This document shows, one piece after another, positions 45,941-55,701 of a stretch of 64,000 nucleotides of DNA. The stretch's first letter is position 1. Every line of letters starts with the position of its first letter. A program made the position numbers and the translations under genes. The notes under the pieces are model-generated. The model did not search any database, had not been told where the DNA came from, and worked only from the letters and a program-made list of their open reading frames with translations. The stretch covers positions 124,001 to 188,000 of the forward strand of contig CAWIJO010000014.1 of the NCBI GenBank assembly GCA_963836355.1, in the 5' to 3' direction. Origin of the DNA: Palsa-506 sp963836355. Its GTDB lineage: Bacteria; Actinomycetota; Actinomycetes; Streptosporangiales; Streptosporangiaceae.

Positions 45941-46904
45941 ACAGCCCGGCTGCCGCGGCCAGCTCGGTGCCGATCCCGAGCGCCAGGAAGGCCGGAAGGC
46001 CGCCGAGCCGGCGGATCATCCAGCCGAAGTTCTGGCCGAAGAACCCGGTCAGGAACGTCAGCGGCAGGAAGACCGTGGCGATGACCGTGAGCTGCTTCAT
46101 CACCTCGTTCAGCCGGTTGGACACTATCGACAGGTAGGCGTCCATCACGTTGCTGAGCAGGTCGCGGTAGCTGTCGACGAGATCGCTGATCCGGATCAGG
46201 TGGTCGTACAGGTTCCGCAGATAGGGCTCGCCGGCCGGCGTCATTCCCGGCAGGCTCGCCACCCCGGACACCAGCGACGCCATGGCGTCGCGCTGCGGAG
46301 TCACCAGCTTCCGCAGGCTGACCAGCCATTTCTGCATCTCGAACAGCCGCGAGAGCTGCTCGTTGCTCTGCTTGGCGAAGATCTGCTGCTGGAGATCGTC
46401 GATCCGGTCATCGAAGTCCGACAGCGCCGGGAAGAAGCTGTCGATCAGGGCGTCCAGGACATGATGCAGCAGGATCAGCCTGATCGGCCGCCGGCGCCCG
46501 GCGGCCGGATGCCGGGCGAGCACGCCGTCTTCGCGGCGCAGGCTTGCCTGCAGCTCCTCTAGGACCGTGCAGGGATCCCGCCGGATCGTGATCAGGTAGC
46601 GCTCGGAGATGAAGCAGTGAATCTCGACCAGTGACTCGCCCGCGCCCTGCGCGCCGTAGGTAACGAGATAGCAGACATCGCCGAAGTCCTCCAGCTTCGG
46701 GCGCTGGCCGAAGTCCTCGACATCCTTGAGCGCGAGCGGATGCAGATCGAAGATATCGCGCAGCATGGCCAGGTCGTCAGTGTCCGGCCGGTCCAGATCC
46801 AGCCAGAGCAGCTTGTTGCCGTGCAGCAGCCGCTCAGTCGTCGGGCGGTCAGCGGTGACGACCGCGCCGTCGAGGCTGACGAGGTATCGGTTCACCCGGC
46901 TCAT
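45909..46904 (-). CDS. CorA-family (Mg2+/Co2+-type) transporter with GQN motif
   Basis: A 331-residue protein with a large cytosolic alpha/beta-helical funnel and two C-terminal helices. The signature between the helices, normally YGMNF, reads FGQNFGW. GMN is the selectivity filter for hydrated Mg2+, so the Met to Gln change may alter ion choice. The long helix before helix 1 (SNRLNEVMKQLTVIATVFLP) is typical of the family. Transport activity is likely; ion uncertain. Confidence 0.88.
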   Translation of the reverse strand: MSRVNRYLVSLDGAVVTADRPTTERLLHGNKLLWLDLDRPDTDDLAMLRDIFDLHPLALKDVEDFGQRPKLEDFGDVCYLVTYGAQGAGESLVEIHCFISERYLITIRRDPCTVLEELQASLRREDGVLARHPAAGRRRPIRLILLHHVLDALIDSFFPALSDFDDRIDDLQQQIFAKQSNEQLSRLFEMQKWLVSLRKLVTPQRDAMASLVSGVASLPGMTPAGEPYLRNLYDHLIRISDLVDSYRDLLSNVMDAYLSIVSNRLNEVMKQLTVIATVFLPLTFLTGFFGQNFGWMIRRLGGLPAFLALGIGTELAAAAGLFMLFRRRGWF

Positions 46905-47111
46905 CGTGCCAAACCCGGCACCCGGCCGGCCCGGCGCCTGGCCAAGGTGATGACCCAGCGGATCGGCTACCTGCCAGGGTAAGCGCTGGCGCGATCCACC
47001 ACATTGGCATCTGGAGCGGGCCGCAGGCCGCCTGGTGCCAGCTGCCAGGTCGCCGCGCCAGGCCAGCCGGTGGCGGCCCGTTTCAGATGGTGATTTTCCG
47101 GCTCCGCGGCC
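46905..47111. other. intergenic region
   Basis: Holds the upstream region of the CorA-like gene and the downstream side of the YtxH-like gene. No gene or hairpin could be supported. Confidence 0.35.
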
Positions 47112-47370
47112 TCAGGCGGCGCGCTGGCCCGTGCGGCTGGCCGACCTGCTCGCGAGCAGGTCGCTGACCCCGCTGACCGTGCCGCCGAGGCCGCCGCTGG
47201 CCGCCCGGCGCACCGTCGCCTCGGCGAGGACTACCGCTTCCGCTGCCAGCTTGCGCACCTCTCGGCGACTTCACGATCGCCTGCCAGGATGTGCGCAGCC
47301 GCTCGATGCCCGCTCGTCCTTCCTGGCTGCCGGTCAGGTAACCGGCCACGAATCCGATGATCGCTTCCAT
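47112..47370 (-). pseudogene. small YtxH-like membrane-associated protein, frameshifted
   Basis: The first 36 residues (MEAIIGFVAGYLTGSQEGRA start) form a short membrane segment typical of small YtxH-like proteins. An extra A in CCGAGAGG (minus strand, near 47265) shifts the frame. Removing it gives KSPEVRKLAAEAVVLAEATV and a natural stop at 47112, 85 residues in all, with normal codon bias after the shift. As it stands, the frame runs on to 47083 as an Arg/Gly-rich tail. AGGTGAGGCAGG precedes the ATG. Confidence 0.65.
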
Positions 47371-47422
47371 CTTCCTGCCTCACCTTTTCGGCTCAGATCG
47401 AGCGGCCGTGGCCGGCCGCCAC

Positions 47423-47527
47423 CTACATCTCGCGGAGTTCGAGGTAGCGCTTGACGTCAGGCAGCGACTGGACGATCGCCGCCAGCACGGCCGCGATCAC
47501 CACTGCCTTGATCAGTCTCGAGATCAT
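47423..47527 (-). CDS. 34-residue single-helix protein (DUF6893-like)
   Basis: A perfect AGGAGG lies seven bases before ATG 47527. The 34-residue product starts MISRLIKAVVIAAVLAAIVQ and continues SLPDVKRYLELREM: one membrane helix followed by a conserved-looking SLPDxxRYLxxR tail. Small proteins of this pattern (DUF6893 as I recall) accompany actinobacterial group 1h hydrogenase loci. It is the last gene but one on this strand after the hydrogenase operon. Function unknown. Confidence 0.7.
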   Translation of the reverse strand: MISRLIKAVVIAAVLAAIVQSLPDVKRYLELREM

Positions 47528-47574
47528 CTTGTTTCCTCCTCTGACCGCTGGTAGGTCATCGGTCCCCGGCCTGG

Positions 47575-48997
47575 TCAGCCGGATGTTTGGGTGGTGCTAT
47601 CCGGCTCGATGGGCTCGACCTCGTCGGGCGAGAAGTACAGGAACCGGCCGTGGTTGCGCTGCAGTTCGGCCGCGGGGTCGTCCTCCGGGCTGACCGCCAG
47701 GTGCACTTCGCCGTCGACGTCGTGCAGCACTGCCTGCACCGTCGCCTCGCGGCCGGCCAGGAACAAGTCCTGGGCATCGGCGCGGCGGGCACCCGGCCGC
47801 ATCCGGACCCGGCTGCCCCTGGCGATGCGGGCGCCAGCCACGATGACGTGATCGGTTTCTGGCGAAACCGTGCTGTCCGCGCCGGGATCCCACCAAGGCA
47901 CCGACGGCCTGTCGGTGATCTCCCCGGCCTGCTCCGGCGCTGGCAGCCCGGGCGGGCCGCCCGCGGGCCGCAGGTAGCGAATGGCTCCGTGCATTCGCTC
48001 CAGCATTTCCGGCGGCAGGTCGTCAAGCCGGTCCATCAACTCGGCCGCGCGTGGATCAGTGGCGCGGGCCTGGCGCTTTTCGGAGTCAGTCAGCGCGAGC
48101 GTGCGCAGCGTGAGGATCTCGTCGATCTCAGTGGCATCGAAGAGGTCGCCGGCGCTTTCGGCGGCGACCTCGGGATGGTCGTAGAGGATAACTGGCGATG
48201 ACAGCACGAGATCGGTGCAGTCGTCCGGGCCGGCCAGCACCGGCCAGGTCCCCACGTTGACGCAGCCGCCGACTTCGGCGGCGGCCCATTCCGGCGGATC
48301 CGTCATGGACAGGAAGGTGCCGCCGGGCGCGCCGATCAGCGAGTGCGCGGCGATGAAAGCATGCCGCAGGCCATCGTCCCTGTCCCGCAGCGGCACGGCG
48401 GGCATGGTGCGGTTCCGCACTCCGATCCGCAGCCGCAGCGCCTGGTACGGCCCGGCGACGCGCTCGGCATGGATGGCGATCACCCCGTCCAGCTCGCTCC
48501 AGCGGCGGACCAGGCGGCCGGCTTTTCCGGCCCGTCGAGTCGGTCAGGGCTTCGGCCGACTCGCCCGCGCCGACGTGGAACTCGATGATCCGGTCCGCGC
48601 CGAGCAGGTCGGCCACGCAGGCGGTTGCGTGCTGCTCCCGTTCGACGGCCTCGTCCCATTCGGTGAATTCGGATCCGTCCACGTACAGGGTGTCCACCTT
48701 GTGCAGCTCACCGGTATCCGGTGAGATCCCGTGCACCGTCCGGCGCTGCAGCTGCAGGAACCGGATCAGCATTCGCACCTCGGCGTCGGCTGGGCATTCG
48801 AGCAGGCACTCGGTCTGGCTCTCGGACGGCTCGGAGTCATCGATCCCGGCGTAGGCAGGCGGCATCAGCACGCCGAACTGAAACCTGATCTGGTTCTTCT
48901 GCGCCGAGCGGTGATAGGGGTAAAGCAGGTAGCCCTCGTAGAGAATGGCGTCCGCCACCTTGCGGGCATGGTCGAGATGGCTGGAATCGAGTCTCAT
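47575..48997 (-). pseudogene. hydrogenase-associated protein of unknown function, frameshifted
   Basis: If one base is removed, this is a 473-residue soluble protein. The 5' part (from ATG 48997) reads MRLDSSHLDHARKVADAILY; the 3' part is in the next frame and ends at 47575. The break lies at TCGACGG (minus strand, near 48539); dropping the A gives LTDSRAGKAGRLVRRWSELD. The start overlaps the upstream DUF6084-like stop by four bases, so it belongs to the hydrogenase operon. No domain recognised; C-terminal third has many acidic residues. Conserved hydrogenase neighbours of this length are known in actinomycetes, with no assigned role. Confidence 0.7.
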
Positions 48998-49662
48998 GGC
49001 TGCCCCTCGCCGCCGTCCGCGCTGCCGGCCGGCTTCGCGGCTCGGGCCAGCAGCGCACGGAGCGTGGCATCCCACGTCGGCAGCGCCTGCCGGGTCTTGA
49101 ACTGCTGCAGTTCATCCAGGGTCTGGCGGGTCATCTTGATCCACGCGCTGTTCGGGAAGTGGGCGTCGATCGCCTCGCGCCAGATGCTGATCGGCATCCG
49201 GTAGCTGGCTTCCTTGCTCCATGGCACCTGCTGCGCCTGCAGCCGGCCGTCGGCCATCCCGAAGACGGTGCCGCTGAACAGCAGCAGCAGCGGTACCTCG
49301 GCGCCGTCCAGGCCGGCGAAATACCTGGTCGACCCGATCTCCAGGTCATAGCTGAGCAGCACCGGCAGGTCGACCTCGATGCTGCCGGTGAAGCGGGGAA
49401 CCATGATCGCCACGTTGGTGAACTGCAGCGGCCGGAGCGTCTCGGCCCAGCGCTGCGTCTCGCCGAACAGATCGTTCAGCCGCTCGGCCTCGGCGGCCGA
49501 GTAGCGCCGCCGGCTCGGCTCGATCCTGATCTGGCAGCGCAGCGCGATTGCCTCGACCCGCTGGCCGCTGGTGTCGCTGATGCGCAGCGAGAAGGCCATC
49601 GAGGGCGACACCGCGTAGCGGTCGGCGCGGGCACCGAGGCAGTCGAAGACGAGGTCAGCCAT
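48994..49662 (-). CDS. DUF6084-like hydrogenase-associated protein
   Basis: A 222-residue, beta-rich, soluble protein (MADLVFDCLGARADRYAVSP start). No cofactor motif is seen. It begins one base after the DUF5947-like stop (TGATATG) and is coupled to the next gene by ATGA, placing it firmly in the hydrogenase operon. The family name is from memory; the function is unknown, perhaps assembly or partner docking. Confidence 0.75.
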   Translation of the reverse strand: MADLVFDCLGARADRYAVSPSMAFSLRISDTSGQRVEAIALRCQIRIEPSRRRYSAAEAERLNDLFGETQRWAETLRPLQFTNVAIMVPRFTGSIEVDLPVLLSYDLEIGSTRYFAGLDGAEVPLLLLFSGTVFGMADGRLQAQQVPWSKEASYRMPISIWREAIDAHFPNSAWIKMTRQTLDELQQFKTRQALPTWDATLRALLARAAKPAGSADGGEGQP

Positions 49663-49663
49663 A

Positions 49664-50425
49664 TCAGGCTTCCGCGGGGAAGGCCCGCGAGCGCGACCGG
49701 ACCAGACCAAGGAACTCGGCGATGCTCTGCCTGGCCTCGGCGCCGCCGTCAAACCCGCGCCAGTGCAGCCGCATCCGGCCGGCCAGCTCATAGCAGGCGT
49801 CGATCGGCACCAGGAAATACTCGACCCCGGAGTCCGTGCGGCAGATCAAGATGGCCTCGACGTCTGCGTCCGCGGCGGCGAGCAGCGGATGCGCCACGGT
49901 CAGCCGGTCCCAGGCCTGCAGGTTGAGAGTGCTCTCGGTGGCCCCGGCCGGGCTCGGGTAGAACGCGCTGACCTCGCCGCGCTGCGAGCTGCGCAGGAAG
50001 AACGCCAGCCCGACCGGGATCTCGAATTCATCCCACTCGCCCACCGACAGCCGCCTGGCCGGGTCATGCAGGTACCGGTCAGGAACCGCGCGGTACCTGC
50101 CGCGGCCCGCCTGCGCGTGGGTGAAGAGCAGGTAGCAGGCCCGGCAGGCGCAGCAAAGCGTCGACTGCTCAAGATCCGCGATGTGGCCGTGCTCGGCCGG
50201 GACTTCGGTCGCGCACAGCTCGCACTTCTCCTGCGGCGGAGCGCCGCCCGGGGGCGGCCCGGGCGGCGCGCCAGGCCGCACGTCGAACATCTCGGCGTCC
50301 GCCAGGCCGGTGCCCGCGCCGCTGCCGCCCTGGCCGGCCTCGATGCCCGGTTCCGCCGGGGCCGTAGCCGACGTCCCGGGCTGAGCACCCGGGACGAACC
50401 TGCGCAGCCCGACCTTGCCGGTCAT
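49664..50425 (-). CDS. DUF5947-like hydrogenase-associated Cys-rich protein
   Basis: A 253-residue protein. After a Gly/Pro-rich leader, a dense metal-type cluster is present: Cys68, Cys71, His79, His81, Cys91, Cys92, Cys94 and Cys97 (KCELC then TLCCACRAC). The rest (IPVGLAFFLRSSQ, FYPSPAGATESTL) is the conserved core of a family I recall as DUF5947. ATGA overlap with the NifU/Rieske-like gene. The Cys pattern could hold zinc or an iron-sulfur cluster and, next to a NifU-like protein, suggests electron transfer or cluster delivery. Function not established. Confidence 0.78.
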   Translation of the reverse strand: MTGKVGLRRFVPGAQPGTSATAPAEPGIEAGQGGSGAGTGLADAEMFDVRPGAPPGPPPGGAPPQEKCELCATEVPAEHGHIADLEQSTLCCACRACYLLFTHAQAGRGRYRAVPDRYLHDPARRLSVGEWDEFEIPVGLAFFLRSSQRGEVSAFYPSPAGATESTLNLQAWDRLTVAHPLLAAADADVEAILICRTDSGVEYFLVPIDACYELAGRMRLHWRGFDGGAEARQSIAEFLGLVRSRSRAFPAEA

Positions 50426-51336
50426 GCGCGGACCGCCTGCGGCAACGCCACCCGGACGCCCTGGCTGTCGGCGAGCAACGGCAGCGGGTCCAGGTGCATC
50501 GCCGGATCATCCAGGCCCTTCCCGGCCAGCCGCACGTTGTACCGGGCAGCGCAGCCGGGACATGTCAGCAGCTCGCGCGCTAGCGTTCCGGCGGCAAGCG
50601 ACGAGCCGCATGCGGCACAGGAATCGCGGTACGCGTAAAGCGTACCGCGGACCGAGCAGACCAGGACGGATGTGCCGTCAGCCGAGGCGGTGACCGGCCG
50701 GGAACTCGGCGGCCCGATGTCCGGCAGGGTGACCCAGCCGACCTCGTTGCCTGCGCCGTCCCCGCCGCTCCCCTCCATTGCGGCGGGATCGCTGTCCCGT
50801 TCATTCGCTTCTCCTGGCTTACGGCCGATCTGCAGCAGTTTCGGGCCTGGTGCCTCGGTCATGCCCTCCACCACGACCTCGGTAACCTCGGGTGCCGCCT
50901 CCTCCACCGCGCCGGTGATGGCCAGCTGGACGGTCACGGTCGAGGACGGGCAGCCGTTGCAGCTGCCCTCCAGGCGCAGTCGCGCTACGCCGTCGGTCAC
51001 CCCCAGGTACTGCACGCCGCCCGCGTGCGAGCCCAGGTACGGCCGGACCCGGTCGAGTGCCCGCTGGATGCGCGCATCGACGTCCAGCGGGTGCAGGTCA
51101 TGCAGCAGCAACAGGCTCTCGATCAGCGGATCCTCGGCGAGCTTGGCGAGCATGGCCGGGCCGGCCTCACCTTGCTCGCTGAGCCCGGCGACTATCACGG
51201 CGAGACCGTCGCCGTAGAGCCCGACCAGCAACCCGACCAGTTCCTCGGCAGCTGCCACAACCTTCCCGTCCGCGTTCGCCCTGAGCGCGGACAGCAGTTC
51301 CTCCACCCGTGTCCCGACCTGCTGAACGCCGGTCAT
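50422..51336 (-). CDS. NifU-like / Rieske-like two-domain protein of the hydrogenase operon
   Basis: A 304-residue protein. An N-terminal helical region is followed by a NifU C-terminal domain with the CxxC cluster site (Cys126 and Cys129 in GSCNGCPSS). Residues about 205-300 resemble a Rieske ferredoxin, but the usual C-x-H...C-x2-H ligands are Cys pairs here (CAAC and CPGC), so it may bind a four-Cys iron or zinc centre. It lies between the large subunit and the DUF5947-like gene. Likely role: electron acceptor or cluster carrier for the hydrogenase. Confidence 0.85.
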   Translation of the reverse strand: MTGVQQVGTRVEELLSALRANADGKVVAAAEELVGLLVGLYGDGLAVIVAGLSEQGEAGPAMLAKLAEDPLIESLLLLHDLHPLDVDARIQRALDRVRPYLGSHAGGVQYLGVTDGVARLRLEGSCNGCPSSTVTVQLAITGAVEEAAPEVTEVVVEGMTEAPGPKLLQIGRKPGEANERDSDPAAMEGSGGDGAGNEVGWVTLPDIGPPSSRPVTASADGTSVLVCSVRGTLYAYRDSCAACGSSLAAGTLARELLTCPGCAARYNVRLAGKGLDDPAMHLDPLPLLADSQGVRVALPQAVRA

Positions 51337-51450
51337 CCGTTTCGCCTCCGTCTGCCAGCGGTCCGCGGAACCCGGCCGGCGCCAGCTGCCGGGCGGGAAT
51401 GGATCTGCGCCGGTCCGGGCCTGGGCGGGCGCCCGGGCCGGCCCGGCACA

Positions 51451-53235
51451 TCAGGTCGCCAGGGTCACCGTCATCGGCGAGTGCACCTTGTCCAGCACCT
51501 TGCCGTTGCCGAGTGACATGTGCACTCCGCACGGCAGGCACGGGTCGTAGCTCCGGACGGCTCGCATGATGTCGATGCCCTTGAACCGATCCGGCGGATT
51601 CTCCTCGAAAATCGGGGTGTTCTGCACGGCGTCCTCGTAGGGTCCCGGCGTGCCGAAGCTGTCCCGCACGCTGGCGTTCCACGGCGTCGGCGGGTACGGG
51701 TGGTAGTTCGCGATCTTCCCGCCGCGGATCACCATGTGGTGCGAGAGCACGCCGCGGACCGCCTCGGTGAAGCCGACGCTGAATGCCTCGTCGGGCACGT
51801 TGAACGGCTCCCAGGTCTTCGTCCGCCCGGCCCTGATCTCGGCCAGCGCCTTCTCCACGAAGTGCAGCGCGGCAGCCGCCGAGTACGCCTGGAAATAGGT
51901 TCGGGCGCGGTCGCGCTCGATGGCATTGGACAGTGGCCGGCCTTCGGAGTCGTACGGGACCTTCCACTCGAACGTGACCTCGGGCCTGCTCATCGTGCGG
52001 GGCAGGTTGATCAGCACGCTGTGCCCGGTGGACTTGACGTAGCCGAAGTCGACCAGGCCGCCCTGCGCGGTCGCCCAGAGCCTGGCGATCGGCCCGCCGC
52101 CGGTGTCGGCGGCCAGGTGGTCAGTGCCGTCGAACCAGCGCGGCGACATCACCCAGCTGTACTTCTCCTCGAAGTTGCGCTTGCCCGGCCGCGGGATCGT
52201 GTGCTGGTTCCATGGGTGCCGCCGGTCGACCGGGTTGCCGAGGGCGTCCCTGGTCACGAACATCTCCTGGTCTTCCCAGTCCTCGTAGTAGGAACTGCCG
52301 AGCAGGATCCGGATGCCGAGGTTGATCTCGACCAGGTCGTTGGTGAGCAGCTGCCCGTCCCTGATGACGCCGGGGCTGACGAACATCTTCCGGCCCCAGT
52401 TCGACATGTTCTCGTACTTGAAGTCGCAGTGGTCCGGGTCGTTCAGGCTGCCCCAGCAGACCATGTCCGCGCGGCGCCGGCCGACTTCCTGGTAACCGGG
52501 CAGCGCCTGGTAGAAGAAGTCGAAGAGGTCGTCGTGCATCGGCACGACGCGCTTCATGAACTCCACGTAGCGCATCAGCCGGGTGAGATAGTCGGTGAAC
52601 AGCTGGACGGTCGCCGTCGTCCCCACGCCGCCCGGGTAGAGCGTGGAGGGGTGCACGTGCCGCCCCTCCATCAGGCAGAACATCTCCCTGGTGGACCGGC
52701 TGACCTGGAGCGCCTCCCGGTAGAAGTCGCCTTGCAGCGGATTCAGCGAGCGCATGATGTCGCCGATGTACTTGTAGCCGTGCTCGGCGGCGTGCGGGCA
52801 CTCCGTGCGGTTGGCCAGCTCGAGCACCCCCGGGTTGGTCTCGGCCACCATCCTCTCGCAGAAGTCGACCCCGACCAGGTTCTCCTGGAAGATATTGTGG
52901 TCGAACATGTACTCGGCAGCCTCGCCCAGGTTGATGATCCACTCGGCGAGGTGCGGCGGCCGCACTCCGTACGCCATGTTCTGGTTGTAGACCGAGCAGG
53001 TGGCGTGGTTGTCCCCGCAGATACCGCAAATCCGGCTGGTGATGAAGTGCGCGTCCCGCGGGTCCTTGCCCTTCATGAAGATGCTGTAGCCGCGGAAGAT
53101 CGACGAGGTGCTGTGGCACTCGACGACCCTCTTCTGCTTGAAGTCGATCTTGGTGTAGATGCCCAGGCTGCCCACGATCCTCGTGATCGGGTCCCAGTTC
53201 ATCTCCACTATGCCGGAGTCATCGACCGTCGTCAT
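51451..53235 (-). CDS. hhyL: group 1h [NiFe]-hydrogenase large subunit
   Basis: A 594-residue catalytic subunit that oxidises H2. The four nickel-binding cysteines are in RICGICGDNHATC (Cys70, Cys73) and DPCLPCGVH (Cys566, Cys569). The 22 residues after His572 are the tail expected to be removed by the maturation protease at 57891. The overall sequence fits the actinobacterial high-affinity, oxygen-tolerant class (group 1h, formerly group 5) that scavenges atmospheric H2. Ribosome site AGGGATGAG upstream. Cytosolic or membrane-associated; no export signal. Confidence 0.96.
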   Translation of the reverse strand: MTTVDDSGIVEMNWDPITRIVGSLGIYTKIDFKQKRVVECHSTSSIFRGYSIFMKGKDPRDAHFITSRICGICGDNHATCSVYNQNMAYGVRPPHLAEWIINLGEAAEYMFDHNIFQENLVGVDFCERMVAETNPGVLELANRTECPHAAEHGYKYIGDIMRSLNPLQGDFYREALQVSRSTREMFCLMEGRHVHPSTLYPGGVGTTATVQLFTDYLTRLMRYVEFMKRVVPMHDDLFDFFYQALPGYQEVGRRRADMVCWGSLNDPDHCDFKYENMSNWGRKMFVSPGVIRDGQLLTNDLVEINLGIRILLGSSYYEDWEDQEMFVTRDALGNPVDRRHPWNQHTIPRPGKRNFEEKYSWVMSPRWFDGTDHLAADTGGGPIARLWATAQGGLVDFGYVKSTGHSVLINLPRTMSRPEVTFEWKVPYDSEGRPLSNAIERDRARTYFQAYSAAAALHFVEKALAEIRAGRTKTWEPFNVPDEAFSVGFTEAVRGVLSHHMVIRGGKIANYHPYPPTPWNASVRDSFGTPGPYEDAVQNTPIFEENPPDRFKGIDIMRAVRSYDPCLPCGVHMSLGNGKVLDKVHSPMTVTLAT

Positions 53236-53295
53236 CGCTCATCCCTTTCCCTAATTCCTGAGCACCGCATTCGCCGAAGGCGGCACCGGTCGATG

Positions 53296-54366
<1,071 letters not shown>

Positions 54367-54815
54367 CCGAAGGCCACCTCCTCGCTTCTGGATCGGCCGA
54401 ATACCGGATGTGCCGGGTGCCGTGACCACGGCGCGCAACGGCGCTGGCGGCTGGAGCACTGCGCTGCGGCGGCCCGGGCGGCGGCCAGGCAACGTTCGCT
54501 GCCCCGATGGCCCCCGGCCTCAGTGAATCGCGCGGCTGCTGCAGAAAAGATGGGCACGCACCTCGCCTCGGTGATGCGCAGACGACGTCATGGTAGACCC
54601 GCCATGAAGCGGGTTCAAGACACATCGGACAGTTTGTAGGACACAACTGTCTATGCATTGCGGGCAGCAGACTCATGTGTCCGTGCCGGTATGGCCTGCT
54701 ATGCCCGGACGGCCGGTGACTTGCTCGCCGATGAGGGTTCCTGTTTCATCTTGTTGCACGTACCCTGACTTGTGCCCAGTCATGCTGTGCTGGGATTTGT
54801 CTAAGGGAGAGACCG
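54367..54815. promoter_or_regulatory. divergent control region of the hydrogenase locus
   Basis: 449 bases between hhyS and the regulator gene. It contains GTAGGACACA at 54636-54645 and the related GGACACATGAG (minus strand) at 54673-54683; the same 10-mer recurs inverted just before yceI at 55683-55692. ACACATCGGACA lies at 54621-54632. These repeats suggest operator sites of one regulator. Core promoter boxes could not be assigned with confidence. Confidence 0.5.
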
Positions 54816-55581
54816 GTGGCTGAACCCCTGAGCGGTCCCGGGGGGGACTCGATCGAGGTTGTCCCGGTCGTCGTGCTTTCGCAGATTTTTCCGGCGCGGC
54901 CGTCGTCCATCCCGGATATCAGGGACTTCGTCCGCCGCTGCCTGGCCGAGTCGCCGCTGACTGAGGAAGGCATCCGCGAGGTCGGCGAGACTGTCTTCCG
55001 CGCGCTGCTGGACGCGGCCGGGCCAACCGGGTGTATCCAGGTGGCCTTCCGCATCTTCCCCGAGCACGTCGAGGTTGACGTGCTGCACTCGGAGACGCCG
55101 ATTGCCGCCCCGTTCCAGCAGGTACCCACTGGCGCGAGCGCGCCGGGTGCCATGCCAGGCCGGCCCGCCCACCCGGCGGCCGGATCGGGCGAGGCAGGCG
55201 CTGGTCAGCCCGCGATCCGGGGAGCAGCCCCGGTCGCATCCGGCCCGGCCGCATCCGGCCCGGCCGCATGCCGGCCCGGCCGACTCTGGCCCGGCCGACT
55301 CTGGCCCGGCCTGGCCCGGGCAGCCCGACGCGGCGCAGTCGGCCGCCGCTGGCTCCGTGCCGCCCGAAGCCATCCCGCTCGGCCTGCCGGGACATCCGGC
55401 CACCTTCGCAGAGTGGATGTCGAGCGCGCTGCGCCGCGAGGGACTAACCCAGGAGGCGGCGGCCCGCCAGCTCGGCGTGTCGGTGAAAACCGTCAGCCGC
55501 TGGGTGGGCGGCGCCACCGAGCCGCGGATGCGTGACCTGCGGCGGATCCAGGAAGTGTTCGGCGAGGTGCCGCTGCCCTAG
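54816..55581 (+). pseudogene. regulator: ATPase-like N-domain plus XRE-type HTH, frameshifted
   Basis: 254 residues if one base is removed. Residues 1-95 look like a shortened anti-sigma/GHKL ATPase domain (IPDIRDFVRRCLAESPLTEE, VGETVFRAL, HVEVDVLHS) without ATP motifs. A Gly/Ala/Pro linker with DNA repeats follows. The C-terminal 60 residues are an XRE HTH (EGLTQEAAARQLGVSVKTVS then RWVGG). The frame changes inside the repeats near 55269: 5' part 54816 onward, 3' part in the frame of 55075-55581. GTG start after GGGAGAG. Divergent from hhyS, so a likely local regulator. Confidence 0.65.
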
Positions 55582-55680
55582 CCGGATGTCCGCGCTAGCC
55601 GGAGGTCCGCCGTGTCACCCGTATCGCCCGGATGGGTAAATAGCCAAACCTGTCTGCCCAGACCACTGGACGCCCCCCCA

Positions 55681-55692
55681 CATGTGTCCTAC
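55681..55692 (-). promoter_or_regulatory. putative operator before yceI
   Basis: TGTGTCCTAC (55683-55692) is the exact inverse of the 10-mer at 54636-54645. It lies nine bases before the YceI ATG and overlaps a TACGGT box at -12, the position of a -10 element for a leaderless transcript. This placement suits repression. Confidence 0.45.
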
Positions 55693-55701
55693 GGTGCTGC
55701 C

